Shown: positions 1 to 8,379, counted from the stretch's first letter. The stretch is 62,618 nt of DNA from CAZJUR01 sp964549525 (GCA_964549525.1 CAZJUR010000005.1:1-62618), one strand, 5' to 3'. Numbers and translations: made by a program. The notes: generated from the letters alone by a model not told the origin.

Positions 1-1
1 C

Positions 2-463
2 GTGTGGTTCTTCTTGCAGGGTATTTGCGTTCAGCGTAGTGGCGGCTATCTTGAAGTGAAGCCACAGTATTTCGAGCAAATCCCAGTCCCCGAAAAGTCA
101 GAGGAATGGAGCAAGATAATGAGTCTCAAAATAGAGACGATGCTCTCGACTGTTAAGACGATGCATACCAATAACGAGCGATTCAAGAATCTACTCGTCA
201 GCGAGTTCGATATTGAGCGATGGCCAACCAAGCTCAGTAAATGGTGGACGCTCGATTTTACAGACTTCGTAAAAGCCTTGAAGCTGAAACTATCGCTGGC
301 ACAGAAAGACGAGCTTCTTCAGGTATTTGAAAAATATCAGTTTGAAATGTCAAAGTTATACGAGCTAACTAATGAGTCTGAAGACTCGATTGACCAAATG
401 GTTTACGACCTGTATGACCTTAGTGATGAAGACGTAAGAATAGTCGAGGCGACTACAAAGTAG
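2..463 (+). CDS. C-terminal part of a type IIG / Eco57I-like DNA methyltransferase (5' truncated by window)
   Basis: The visible 153 residues are the end of a larger protein whose start lies outside the window. Near the beginning is a stretch of the form RSGGYLEVKPQYFEQIPVP (about residues 12-30). This is typical of the TaqI-like target-recognition domain at the C-terminus of Eco57I-type restriction-methylation enzymes and PglX-like methylases. The rest is charged and helical (DELLQVFEKYQFEMSKLYEL), again like the tail of such enzymes. No methylase catalytic motif is visible because that half is missing. It would bind and modify a DNA target site, possibly also cutting it. The next gene begins 7 bases after the stop, so the two are probably co-transcribed. 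Confidence 0.7.
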   Translation: MWFFLQGICVQRSGGYLEVKPQYFEQIPVPEKSEEWSKIMSLKIETMLSTVKTMHTNNERFKNLLVSEFDIERWPTKLSKWWTLDFTDFVKALKLKLSLAQKDELLQVFEKYQFEMSKLYELTNESEDSIDQMVYDLYDLSDEDVRIVEATTK

Positions 464-470
464 TGCTCAC

Positions 471-2204
471 ATGTCATACGATGTGATAATCAATATCTAT
501 ACGACCCTCTTTGGCATTATAATTACGGTTTTTGGTATATCTGTTGCGGCTATCATCGCACTAACTCAGATACTTCAGCCAGTTCTATCTTATTCTCAGG
601 CGAGGCGTCTTGTACGCAGTAGGTCTGTTATCGTTGCCGGAGGCCTAATGGCTATAAGTTTGATAATGGTCACTTTGCCTATGATTGGATTGACTTATGA
701 ACACGACCTTTTGCCCATTAATTTGGAATCGAATAAAGTACTTGCGGCAATCTGGTATCTGCTCGTCCTTTTAATGCTTATTTTTTCAACTGTATTAATG
801 ACAATTAGGATTTTTTATGAGCAATCATCTCTTCTGATACCTAAAAATGCGTTGAAGAACTTTCGGGATAGCATCAATATCGATGAACTCAGAAGTCATT
901 TTAGCTATAAAGGAGCGGTTAGGCCGTTTCCGCCAATGGGTAAGTATGTCATAAAGTTTACAGGTGACAATGAGGTTGAGTCGACCGAAGAGGCTGGTAA
1001 AGAATATGAAGATTTGGAAAAACAATATAAAAAAGATTTAGCTCAATATGAAGCCGCAAAGAAAGCTGCGAAGCACTCGGAGAACCCACTGGCACCTCTT
1101 GAGTCGTATCTGTTCACCCATTTAAAGAACGGCGACCTGTCAGCATTTACATTTACGCTCAAAACGTTTGAAGATTTGATAAAAGTTGCGTTGAACGATA
1201 AGCAAACTGGTAAACATATTTATCATGTCGTTGCATATTACTCAAAAGTACTCGAGCGAATTGCGGAAAGTGCAGTTTCGGAGGGTGCGATAAGTTTCTT
1301 GTCTGAATCGCTTGAGTCATCACATAGGCTGGCAAACTACCTCATTAAACAAAAACAAACGTCACCAATAAATGCACTCCAAGCTTATTGGAAAAATACT
1401 GCCTATGATTCAATGTCATCGCTCCCTGTGATTTTCAAGCAGGTTATGGAGATATTCAGGGATATAGGCGAGTCAATACTTAGAGCTGATGAAGTCAAAC
1501 CCCGTAAGGAGAGTGACATAGCCGATAATATTCATAGAAGTGTAGGCTGGATTGGCGAGCAGTACTTAGAAAAACACAAGCCTGAACGTCAGGCCTTGAT
1601 GAACTCAGAGCATCAGACTGAACTCGATGCGTTGATGAATACCGTACTTTCGTTTGGGTGGGTATACAAGGACGTCAGGTCGAATGCGTATCCGCTAATA
1701 TATTTCGACTCATTATATGTCATAGGGAAAAAACTAATCCAACATTATTCACCACAAGGCGAAGATGATTCTTACGCAAATGATATATCGAATGCTTTAT
1801 TTAGCCTTATGTATGAATACGAGAGCTTCGGGGAGGCTGCGTGTTTAGCGAAGAATACTGAGGGTGCATGGATAGCAATGAGGGGATTGTCTGACTTTAT
1901 TCGAATATACGAAACGAATGACTATGCCTCAGAGTTAAAGAAAAATGCACTAGAGGCTGTCCTAAGATTGGGTTCAGCGGCATATGCGAATGAGCTTACC
2001 GACAGGCCAGACTTCGGGCTTGAGTCTGTACCGGATTACTCGCTGAAGCTGCTCCAAGAACACTCCTCGGGTGTAGACCTGTCCCACGAAGGAATGGAGA
2101 TATTTATTAAGGCACATGCAAATATCGACAAAGTCAAAGAGTATTTACGTCTTGCAAAGCCTGTCGCGGGTACATCCTTTGGGCTCAATCTAGATAACGA
2201 CTAG
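471..2204 (+). CDS. Unknown multi-pass membrane protein with large soluble C-terminal part
   Basis: This 577-residue protein starts with three hydrophobic segments (about residues 8-35, 50-75 and 88-112). A highly charged Lys/Glu-rich stretch follows (about 165-205), then roughly 370 residues of mostly helical soluble sequence. I do not recognise a family. It starts 7 bases after a restriction-methylation gene fragment in the same direction, and the following genes are also unknown or accessory. An accessory or defence-linked role is therefore possible, but this rests on context alone. No catalytic motif (Walker A, HNH, PD-DExK, Ser/His hydrolase) stands out. Confidence 0.6.
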   Translation: MSYDVIINIYTTLFGIIITVFGISVAAIIALTQILQPVLSYSQARRLVRSRSVIVAGGLMAISLIMVTLPMIGLTYEHDLLPINLESNKVLAAIWYLLVLLMLIFSTVLMTIRIFYEQSSLLIPKNALKNFRDSINIDELRSHFSYKGAVRPFPPMGKYVIKFTGDNEVESTEEAGKEYEDLEKQYKKDLAQYEAAKKAAKHSENPLAPLESYLFTHLKNGDLSAFTFTLKTFEDLIKVALNDKQTGKHIYHVVAYYSKVLERIAESAVSEGAISFLSESLESSHRLANYLIKQKQTSPINALQAYWKNTAYDSMSSLPVIFKQVMEIFRDIGESILRADEVKPRKESDIADNIHRSVGWIGEQYLEKHKPERQALMNSEHQTELDALMNTVLSFGWVYKDVRSNAYPLIYFDSLYVIGKKLIQHYSPQGEDDSYANDISNALFSLMYEYESFGEAACLAKNTEGAWIAMRGLSDFIRIYETNDYASELKKNALEAVLRLGSAAYANELTDRPDFGLESVPDYSLKLLQEHSSGVDLSHEGMEIFIKAHANIDKVKEYLRLAKPVAGTSFGLNLDND

Positions 2205-2234
2205 CACACATATACTACTGCTGGAAGCAGAGGA

Positions 2235-2786
2235 GTGTATTTTTCGACTATTTTTGTTTCAGTCCATAGTGTCAAAACACTTATGTTTATTATGGAAAGC
2301 ATAAGGAACGATATAAGGGACATTATTATTGACTATGACGGGCATATGACGTATATTCATAGTATGAATGAAGAACTACACAGTAATTCACCACTTGAGG
2401 GCTTTGAGCTGTTTGACAACAGCAATATGTCCCGTGTTGTCAACAAGATTACTATAACCAAGAGTAATCAGTTAAATTTTCCCGCGGCTTTTTACCAAAT
2501 AAACAAAATCGAAGGCAAAAAGGGCGCAATGCTATATTTTAATAAGCAAGCTCAAAAAGTTGCCGTAATGTTCACCGATGAGGTTGAGCCACAAGGGTTC
2601 AAGCTGGCGTTATCAAATGAGGGTAAATACGGAGCCTATATTTCAGCCCGTTCGTTCCTGACACTTAATGGCATCAGCGACATTAAGTACGCGAAGAGAT
2701 ATGATTATGACCAACAGAACCTATCTGATGGACGCACACTATACGTCATTGACCTGAATAAGGGTGAAGACGGAGGTGAGACGTAA
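2235..2786 (+). CDS. Small protein of a Patescibacteria-type unknown family
   Basis: 183 residues from a GTG at 2235, with GGAAG 7 bases upstream. An ATG at 2292 (giving MESIRNDIRD) is an alternative start without a clear ribosome site. The middle part (about residues 75-115) reads KITITKSNQLNFPAAFY, then a strand-rich segment, then a conserved-looking ISARSFLTLNGI. From memory this pattern resembles small uncharacterised proteins common in Patescibacteria, with a possible AbrB-like swapped-hairpin fold, but that is only an impression. It lies 30 bases downstream of the unknown membrane protein and may share its transcript. Function unknown. Confidence 0.5.
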   Translation: MYFSTIFVSVHSVKTLMFIMESIRNDIRDIIIDYDGHMTYIHSMNEELHSNSPLEGFELFDNSNMSRVVNKITITKSNQLNFPAAFYQINKIEGKKGAMLYFNKQAQKVAVMFTDEVEPQGFKLALSNEGKYGAYISARSFLTLNGISDIKYAKRYDYDQQNLSDGRTLYVIDLNKGEDGGET

Positions 2787-2809
2787 AATAAGCCTTACAA
2801 GCTAAAAGC

Positions 2810-2864
2810 CGTCGCAAATGCGACGACCAGAAGCGAGTTAAAACCTGAACAGCTTTCTCGCTTC
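2810..2864 (+). terminator. Two consecutive hairpins after the 183-residue gene (possible terminator)
   Basis: A 6-base perfect stem CGTCGC/GCGACG with loop AAAT lies at 2810-2825. A second 8-base perfect inverted repeat GAAGCGAG/CTCGCTTC at 2830-2837 and 2857-2864 has a 19-base loop. Neither is followed by a convincing T-run, so termination is only a guess. They separate the upstream accessory genes from the DUF1508 gene. Confidence 0.35.
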
Positions 2865-2879
2865 TTATACTACAACAAT

Positions 2880-2926
2880 TTGACGAATTAATCAATATAT
2901 TTCGTCATATATGTAACCATAAGGAG
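2880..2926 (+). promoter_or_regulatory. Possible promoter with dyad and strong ribosome site before the DUF1508 gene
   Basis: TTGACG (2880-2885) could be a -35 element. It overlaps the left arm of a dyad TGACGAA (2881-2887) and TTCGTCA (2901-2907), whose 13-base spacing suits a dimeric repressor. A TCATAT lies 19 bases after the -35, a poor -10. AAGGAG (2921-2926) is a strong ribosome site 6 bases before ATG 2933. Confidence 0.4.
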
Positions 2927-2932
2927 TAATAT

Positions 2933-3130
2933 ATGGTGTATTTTCAAATTAATAAAAACAATAGTAACTACGCGCAGCCGTATTGGTGGGTTATTAAAAG
3001 TTCTGGTAACCACCAAACATTAGCTATCTCTGAAATGTACGTCAGGAAGCAGGATGCTCTCAGTGCCATCAATTTGGTTAAGAGCGGTTCAAGCAGTGCC
3101 TCCGTTTACGACAATACAGGTGAAGTGTAA
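2933..3130 (+). CDS. DUF1508 (YegP-like) small protein
   Basis: 65 residues from an ATG preceded by AAGGAG. The pattern is F-x-I-x-K-x-N then a Tyr-Trp-Trp core (QPYWWVIKSSGNHQTLAISE), then MYVRKQDALSAINLVK. This is the layout of the DUF1508/YegP fold, a small beta-beta-alpha unit seen singly or as a tandem in many bacteria. The biochemical role of the family is not established. It sits alone between hairpins, so it is probably monocistronic. Family assignment is confident; function unknown. Confidence 0.8.
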   Translation: MVYFQINKNNSNYAQPYWWVIKSSGNHQTLAISEMYVRKQDALSAINLVKSGSSSASVYDNTGEV

Positions 3131-3146
3131 GATATTGAATAATGTT

Positions 3147-3174
3147 TCAGTGCGGGTCGGAGGGCTCGCACTGA
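3147..3174 (+). terminator. Hairpin after the DUF1508 gene
   Basis: TCAGTGCG and CGCACTGA form an 8-base perfect stem, extendable by G-U and G-C pairs, around a short G-rich loop 17 bases after the stop. The following bases (TTACTACTATT) are only moderately T-rich, so this is a plausible but imperfect intrinsic terminator. Confidence 0.5.
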
Positions 3175-3192
3175 TTACTACTATTGCTACTG

Positions 3193-3222
3193 GTTATATT
3201 CCCTCAGGGGGAGTAATATAAC
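3193..3222 (+). repeat. Inverted repeat GTTATATT / AATATAAC
   Basis: Eight-base perfect arms surround a C-then-G-rich loop (CCCTC...GGGAG) that could extend the stem with mismatches. It lies between the DUF1508 terminator-like hairpin and the promoter of the sensor kinase. It may be a second terminator or a regulator binding site. Otherwise 3223-3369 holds nothing I can name. Confidence 0.35.
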
Positions 3223-3369
3223 AGAGCTAAAATGACGCTGCTTCTCGGTGTTTTACGCCGCTAAGGATATCATTCCACCTTATGATTTCATCTACCAATT
3301 CTTTATAAATCGACTGGGCTAGGGTCACCAAAGCAATTTCTTCCACATGCTAGATATTCTGACATAAAT

Positions 3370-3398
3370 TTGACATAATAGAGCACAAGCACTAATAA
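3370..3398 (+). promoter_or_regulatory. Promoter for the sensor kinase gene
   Basis: TTGACA at 3370-3375, a 17-base spacer and TAATAA at 3393-3398. The -35 is a perfect match and the -10 is fair. A transcript would start near 3405, just before the proposed ATT start at 3409. Confidence 0.55.
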
Positions 3399-3408
3399 GG
3401 GGGGCGCT

Positions 3409-5145
3409 ATTCAAGCTGAAGAATCCGTCTATACGATTTCGCCATTTTGGTACCGGCGCATCTGTGAAAGTGCTTTTTTTATTGCCAGCTTTTTAGTTGC
3501 ATTATTTATCTACGGAGTAGTTTCAAGTGGTTCGTCGATCGGCGCCGAATTTATCGTGCCACTGCCTGTGGCAATTGCTGCTGGGGTGACCGCTATTGGC
3601 AGTATCCTCGCGTACTTTTTTGCCCCACGTGATAAATTATCTCGATTGACACTTGTCATTTATCTCGCGCTTATTGCTACAATAGGGATGCTCGTTATTA
3701 TTACTGGCGGTACTCGTTCGCCATTTATTGCTCTCTGGATGCTCGCCTCAATCTTTGTAGGAATGTTTGGCATGCGTTCGATTATCGGTCTGCTGATTGC
3801 TACTATCACATACTATATTGTCAGCGCTTTTACTATTCAGGAATCACTTCTATCTGGTTCAGAGATTATCATCTTTATTTTTGCCTTTATATTACCGCTC
3901 GTAGCGAGTTGGTTAATGTGGCATCAAAAGGCTCATACGGATGGCAAAAAAGACCGTGCCTACACAGAACTGATTCGTGAGCTATCTCAAGTAGCAAATA
4001 AATCTGAAATTGTTATCAATGCAATTGTCGATGGCGTTATCGCAGTTGATAGTTCTGGAACTATTCAGCTGATCAACCCAGCTGCCCAAGAAATAATTGG
4101 TTGGGGCAAGCAAGATGCCATGAAGTTGAGTTATAAATCGGTTTTGAAACTAGTGGATAAATCCGATCAACCGCTTGATCCCGGCCATGATCCTATCCAG
4201 CAAGTTTTACAGACAAACCGATCGGTTACCAATAATGATCTGACACTTTTGACAAATTCTGGGAGGAAACTTCTGGTATCGGTGCTCGTTTCTCCAGTGG
4301 GACAGCAAGGAGCAGGTGCAATTATTGTATTTCGTGATATTACCGCCGACAAAAAAGAAGAGCGAGAAATGGCGGAGTTTATCTCGACGGCTAGCCATGA
4401 GATGCGTACTCCTGTTGCTGCAATCGAAGGATACCTGGCACTCGCTATTAACCCCGCAACTGCCACGATAGATGATAAAGCCCGTATATATCTTTCAAAA
4501 GCCCAAGAGTCAGTTCGCCATTTGGGTCAGCTATTTCAAGATTTGCTAGATATTTCGCGTGTCGATGACGGTCGGATGAAAAATAATCCTAAAATTGTCG
4601 ATGTTGTGGCATACACAGGAGAAATCGTTAATACCTTTGTACTCCGCGCCAAAGAAAAGGGGCTGGTACTGCTATATAAACCTAACCTTCCGAACGAATC
4701 AATGCGTCGCCTTACGCCAGTTTATTATTCAAATGTCGATAATGATCATCTTCGAGAAGTGATCTCAAATTTGATTGAAAATGCCGTAAAGTATACCCAG
4801 AAGGGGAACGTAACGATCGATATCACTGCTGATAATAACCATGTAACGGTATCCGTCCATGATACCGGCATCGGTATACCTCCAGAAGACGCACCTCATC
4901 TTTTCCAGAAGTTTTATCGAGTCGACAATACCCAAACTCGAGATATTGGCGGAACGGGTCTGGGCCTCTACCTATGTCGAAGGCTCGTGGAAACCATGGG
5001 TGGAAGATTGTGGCTCGAAAGTGTACTGGGGCAAGGAAGTACATTCTTTGTCGAATTACCTCGCGTCCAGCACGAAGATGCGATGCGAATTATTGAACAA
5101 ACTAGCACCGAAGAATCTGGACCACAAATACAAATGACCAAATAA
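3409..5145 (+). CDS. Membrane sensor histidine kinase with PAS domain
   Basis: The reading frame is open from 3382, and translation upstream of the first GTG (3556) gives a clear extra membrane helix (FWYRRICESAFFIASFLVAL). The protein therefore probably starts earlier. No ATG, GTG or TTG is in frame there; ATT 3409 lies 4 bases after AAGGGGGG. The conservative start is GTG 3556, and residue numbers here use that start. Several membrane helices (1-120) are followed by a PAS-like region (about 148-250), the HisKA H-box SHEMRTP with phospho-His 281, and an ATPase domain with N box NLIENAVKYT, G1 DTGIGIPPED and G2 GGTGLGLYLCRRL. It should autophosphorylate and pass phosphate to the response regulator encoded 52 bases downstream. 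The signal is unknown. Confidence 0.9.
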   Translation: MQAEESVYTISPFWYRRICESAFFIASFLVALFIYGVVSSGSSIGAEFIVPLPVAIAAGVTAIGSILAYFFAPRDKLSRLTLVIYLALIATIGMLVIITGGTRSPFIALWMLASIFVGMFGMRSIIGLLIATITYYIVSAFTIQESLLSGSEIIIFIFAFILPLVASWLMWHQKAHTDGKKDRAYTELIRELSQVANKSEIVINAIVDGVIAVDSSGTIQLINPAAQEIIGWGKQDAMKLSYKSVLKLVDKSDQPLDPGHDPIQQVLQTNRSVTNNDLTLLTNSGRKLLVSVLVSPVGQQGAGAIIVFRDITADKKEEREMAEFISTASHEMRTPVAAIEGYLALAINPATATIDDKARIYLSKAQESVRHLGQLFQDLLDISRVDDGRMKNNPKIVDVVAYTGEIVNTFVLRAKEKGLVLLYKPNLPNESMRRLTPVYYSNVDNDHLREVISNLIENAVKYTQKGNVTIDITADNNHVTVSVHDTGIGIPPEDAPHLFQKFYRVDNTQTRDIGGTGLGLYLCRRLVETMGGRLWLESVLGQGSTFFVELPRVQHEDAMRIIEQTSTEESGPQIQMTK

Positions 5146-5181
5146 TACGAAAAAAGTATGGTATTTTCAAACATAAGCAAT

Positions 5182-5187
5182 TATAAT
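5182..5187 (+). promoter_or_regulatory. -10 element TATAAT before the response regulator gene
   Basis: TATAAT lies 10 bases before ATG 5198, with AGGGG in between. It is either an internal promoter giving a nearly leaderless transcript, or simply AT-rich sequence next to a ribosome site. No good -35 is seen. Confidence 0.4.
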
Positions 5188-5197
5188 AGGGGCTAAT

Positions 5198-6136
5198 ATG
5201 ACAAAGATTATGCTTGTCGAAGATGACAAGAGCCTGCGCGAAATATATGGTGTACGGCTCTTGGCCGAAGGCTACGATATTATTTCTGCAGGAGACGGAG
5301 AAGAAGCGCTCGCGATGGCTATCAAGGACCGTCCGCAGCTTATTATCAGCGACGTCATGATGCCAAAAATTAGTGGCTTCGATATGCTTGATATTCTTCG
5401 CTCAACAACTGAAACGAAAAATATTCGCGTTATCATGATGACCGCCCTTTCAAGTGATGAGCAACGTGCTCGCGGCGAACAACTTGGTGCTGATAAATAT
5501 TTAGTGAAGTCACAAGTTGGTATCGAAGATGTCGTCAAAGCCGTCCATGATGTTCTCCAAGATGCACCGGGTGCAGCTAATCAACCAGCTCCGCCTCCAG
5601 CTGCAGCCACAGCACCCACGCCACAAGCACAGCCGCAAACACCTTCTACCGCGCCGCCACCGGTCGCTGGAAGCCAATCAGTCACTGATACACCCACCAC
5701 CACGATACCTGAACCTACAGCGCCATTTACGGGCGAAAGACCAGCTTCTCTTGGCGAACGAGTTATTCAACCATTACCAGATAATCCACGTGTCAGCAAT
5801 GTCGATGTCGGGGAGTTAATGGATCAAGAATTCGCCTCAACTGTTCAGTCAGTCGAAAACATTCCTGTTGCTCAAGCAAACCCACCGCAACCTATGTCTC
5901 GCCCAGAAGAACCTGTCCCTAGCACCACGAGTATGGAACCACCAGCTGTTCCACAACCTGCTCAAGATGAAGCTATTGCAGTGCCAATACCAGAACCAGC
6001 GAATCCAACTGGCATGCAATACGAAGAAACGCCTTCACAACCAGTTGCACCACCGGCGGCACAAGCTACTGAACCACACACACCACCACCGGTTACCGCG
6101 CCAGAACGCCCACCGGTACAGCCTCCTGTCGCCTAA
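5198..6136 (+). CDS. Response regulator: REC domain with long Pro/Ala-rich tail
   Basis: Residues 1-120 are a canonical receiver domain: acidic pair E8-D9-D10, phosphoacceptor D52 in IISDVMMPK, T82 and K104. There is no DNA-binding or enzymatic output domain. Instead about 190 residues rich in Pro, Ala, Gln and Thr follow, probably disordered. Output is likely by protein contact. AGGGG precedes the ATG. It is the natural partner of the kinase just upstream. A shorter relative with the same KYLVKSQV-like end of the receiver is encoded at 39580-40083. The repetitive tail creates long spurious open frames in the other phases. Confidence 0.9.
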   Translation: MTKIMLVEDDKSLREIYGVRLLAEGYDIISAGDGEEALAMAIKDRPQLIISDVMMPKISGFDMLDILRSTTETKNIRVIMMTALSSDEQRARGEQLGADKYLVKSQVGIEDVVKAVHDVLQDAPGAANQPAPPPAAATAPTPQAQPQTPSTAPPPVAGSQSVTDTPTTTIPEPTAPFTGERPASLGERVIQPLPDNPRVSNVDVGELMDQEFASTVQSVENIPVAQANPPQPMSRPEEPVPSTTSMEPPAVPQPAQDEAIAVPIPEPANPTGMQYEETPSQPVAPPAAQATEPHTPPPVTAPERPPVQPPVA

Positions 6137-6173
6137 CTATTCATAATGTGTTTGATAGAGTAGCATAGTAAGT

Positions 6174-6851
6174 ATGTCTGAATCTGCACGCCTCAATAAA
6201 AAATTAGCCCTTGCTTTAGGTATTTCTCGACGTGAAGCCGATGAGTATATTACTGCAGGACGAGTAATAGTCAATGACAAAACAGCCACGCTCGGGAGCC
6301 GGATTCATGCAACTGATAAGATAAAAATTGACGATAAACCATTGTCGCTTTCAAACGAATATCTATATTTAGCCTTTCATAAACCTGCTGGATATGTCTG
6401 TTCGCGTCGCCAGCAAAGCGATACACCGACCATATATTCATTATTGCCGCACCAATATCATCATCTTAAACCAGTTGGTCGTTTAGATAAAGATAGCTCG
6501 GGTCTATTACTTTTAACCAATGATGGCGACTTCGCGCATCAAATGACTCACCCAAAATTTCAAAAAACTAAAGTGTATGAAGTGAGCTTAGATCGATCGC
6601 TTGAACCGTCGCACCACCAGATGATCAATGATCACGGTGTGCAGCTTGAAGACGGCATCAGTCGATTCTCTGTGGAGGAGATGAGCAGACAAACCTATCG
6701 TATAACTATGAAAGAAGGCCGCAACCGTCAGATTCGTCGCACCTTTGCGGCACTTGGCTACATGGTCACAAAACTTCATCGAATACAGTTCGGAACATAT
6801 TATATTGATAATCTTCCATCCAGAGCAGTCGACGTTATAGATATAAAATGA
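6174..6851 (+). CDS. RsuA/RluB-family rRNA pseudouridine synthase
   Basis: 225 residues. An N-terminal S4 RNA-binding domain (about 5-50, KKLALALGISRREADEYITAGRV) precedes the catalytic domain containing GRLDKDSSGLLLLTNDGDFA, where the Asp in GRLDKDS is the catalytic residue of the family. KEGRNRQIRR near the C-terminus is the usual RNA-contacting motif. It converts specific uridines in rRNA to pseudouridine; the target (16S or 23S) cannot be told from sequence. It ends in TGA, evidence for the standard code. der starts 14 bases later. Confidence 0.92.
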   Translation: MSESARLNKKLALALGISRREADEYITAGRVIVNDKTATLGSRIHATDKIKIDDKPLSLSNEYLYLAFHKPAGYVCSRRQQSDTPTIYSLLPHQYHHLKPVGRLDKDSSGLLLLTNDGDFAHQMTHPKFQKTKVYEVSLDRSLEPSHHQMINDHGVQLEDGISRFSVEEMSRQTYRITMKEGRNRQIRRTFAALGYMVTKLHRIQFGTYYIDNLPSRAVDVIDIK

Positions 6852-6857
6852 TATGAT
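6829..6857 (+). promoter_or_regulatory. Promoter of der, leaderless type
   Basis: TCGACG (6829-6834), a 17-base spacer and TATGAT (6852-6857). The ATG follows 8 bases after the -10, so the mRNA would start at or just before the start codon. No Shine-Dalgarno sequence is visible. Confidence 0.45.
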
Positions 6858-6865
6858 TAACAGAT

Positions 6866-8323
6866 ATGGCTTCAAAACTCGCAACTGTGGCAATCGTTGG
6901 GCAGACCAACGTCGGCAAAAGCTCACTATTTAATCGTCTTGTGCGCTCACAACAGGCGATTGTTGCCCGTGAAGCTGGAACAACCCGCGATAATGTCATA
7001 GGAAAGGTAAAATACGAAATACCACGCAGATCAACTGATCTAGACTCTGCATTGCCTGCAGCAGGACCGCAAGACAAGACTGGCAGGCAGTTAGCGCGGT
7101 ACGGGTCTGGAGCAGTTGCATCTGGTGGCGGCTCAGGACATACACAAGAAGCCGAATTCTGGCTGGTGGATACGGCGGGTCTCAAAGACCCTGAGGACGA
7201 ATTTGAAGCCTCAATCCAAGAGCAAATTCAAGAAGCAGCCGATGCAGCTGATGTGATACTAGTAGTAGTTGATAGTACGAAGTATCCAACTGATGAAGAT
7301 CGCTTAGTCGCCAAAAAAGCTTTAAAGAGTAAAAAACCGGTTATTTTAGTCATAAATAAGGTAGATTTAAAAGGTACTTTAGCCACTGAAGAATACTTAC
7401 GTCTGGGCATTAAAACTATGATTCGTACAAGTGCTGAGCATGCACGAGGCATATCGTCGCTCGTTCAAGCCATTGCGACGCATATTCCGAAGAGTAGCGA
7501 GTCTGAGCCTGACGAAGTGTTACGGATAGCACTCGTTGGTCGCCCAAATGTCGGTAAAAGCCATTTATTTAATAGCTTGGCTGGCAAGCAACAGGCTCTT
7601 GTTGCAAATGTTGCCGGCACGACTCGAGATGTTAATCGCGTTACGATAATGTACCATTCAAAACCCATCGAATTACTCGATACAGCAGGCGTTCGTCGTC
7701 AAGGTAAAATCGAAGTTGGTATCGAAAAGTTTTCGGTGCTTCGGACTATCCAAGCTATCGAAGAGAGCGACATATGTTTACTCCTGATGGATGTACAAGA
7801 ACTCAATACGCAACTTGATCAACGATTAGCAGGTATGATTGCAGACGCTGGCAAGGGTATGATTATCGTTGTAAGTAAATGGGATAGCGCAGAAGGTAAA
7901 GATGCCTACACACGAGATGCCCTCGCGCCCCAAATTGCGACAACATTTAAATTTACACCATGGGCGCCATTAATATTTACCAGTGCTGTAACCGGCCAAA
8001 ATGTCACAAAAATTTTTGAACTAGCGCAAGATATCTATACACGACGCAAGCAAACACACCAAACCGCTAAACTCAATAAAATTCTCGCTCAAGCAGTCAT
8101 GGATCATCCGCCGGCTGGTCTCAAAAACACCTTACCCAAACTTCGGTACGTGGTGCAAACTGATACAAATCCACCATGGTTTGTGATACACGGTAGCAAT
8201 TTGAAATTATTACATTGGAGCTACAAACGCTTTTTAGAGCGTCGATTTAGAGATGAGTTAGATTATACCGGTACAGCTATTAAATTCAGTTTTCGTCAAG
8301 AAGAAAAAACAAAAGAAAAATAG
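6866..8323 (+). CDS. der: Ribosome-assembly GTPase Der (EngA)
   Basis: Two tandem GTPase domains and a C-terminal KH-like domain, 485 residues. The first P-loop is GQTNVGKSS (12-20), with G3 DTAG near 102-105 and NKVD. The second P-loop is GRPNVGKSH, with DTAG and a KWD G4. Der acts in 50S subunit maturation. Oddity: between switch I (GTTRD, 38-42) and DTAG there are about 60 residues where the family normally has about 20. The extra segment (about 53-95) is Gly/Ser/Ala/Gln-rich, and its DNA (7022-7151) is visibly more GC-rich than its surroundings. It looks like an in-frame insertion in a surface loop. The second domain has no such insert. Confidence 0.95.
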   Translation: MASKLATVAIVGQTNVGKSSLFNRLVRSQQAIVAREAGTTRDNVIGKVKYEIPRRSTDLDSALPAAGPQDKTGRQLARYGSGAVASGGGSGHTQEAEFWLVDTAGLKDPEDEFEASIQEQIQEAADAADVILVVVDSTKYPTDEDRLVAKKALKSKKPVILVINKVDLKGTLATEEYLRLGIKTMIRTSAEHARGISSLVQAIATHIPKSSESEPDEVLRIALVGRPNVGKSHLFNSLAGKQQALVANVAGTTRDVNRVTIMYHSKPIELLDTAGVRRQGKIEVGIEKFSVLRTIQAIEESDICLLLMDVQELNTQLDQRLAGMIADAGKGMIIVVSKWDSAEGKDAYTRDALAPQIATTFKFTPWAPLIFTSAVTGQNVTKIFELAQDIYTRRKQTHQTAKLNKILAQAVMDHPPAGLKNTLPKLRYVVQTDTNPPWFVIHGSNLKLLHWSYKRFLERRFRDELDYTGTAIKFSFRQEEKTKEK

Positions 8324-8331
8324 CCCGAGAT

Positions 8332-8368
8332 GGGCGGCAGGGGAGCCGAAGCTTCATCCCTGCGCCCC
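8332..8368. terminator. Imperfect hairpin between convergent genes (possible bidirectional terminator)
   Basis: A G-rich arm (8332-8344, GGGCGGCAGGGGA) can pair with TCCCTGCGCCCC (8357-8368), with one or two bulges. It sits between the stop of der and the stop of the minus-strand small membrane protein gene. On the minus strand the run TATTTTT follows some bases later; on the plus strand CATCATTTTT follows. Confidence 0.45.
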
Positions 8369-8379
8369 CTCGAGCTTCA

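Noticed and set aside
5517..6146. Two open frames in another phase over the response regulator tail
   Set aside because: They are by-products of the Pro/Ala/Gln codon bias of the low-complexity tail.
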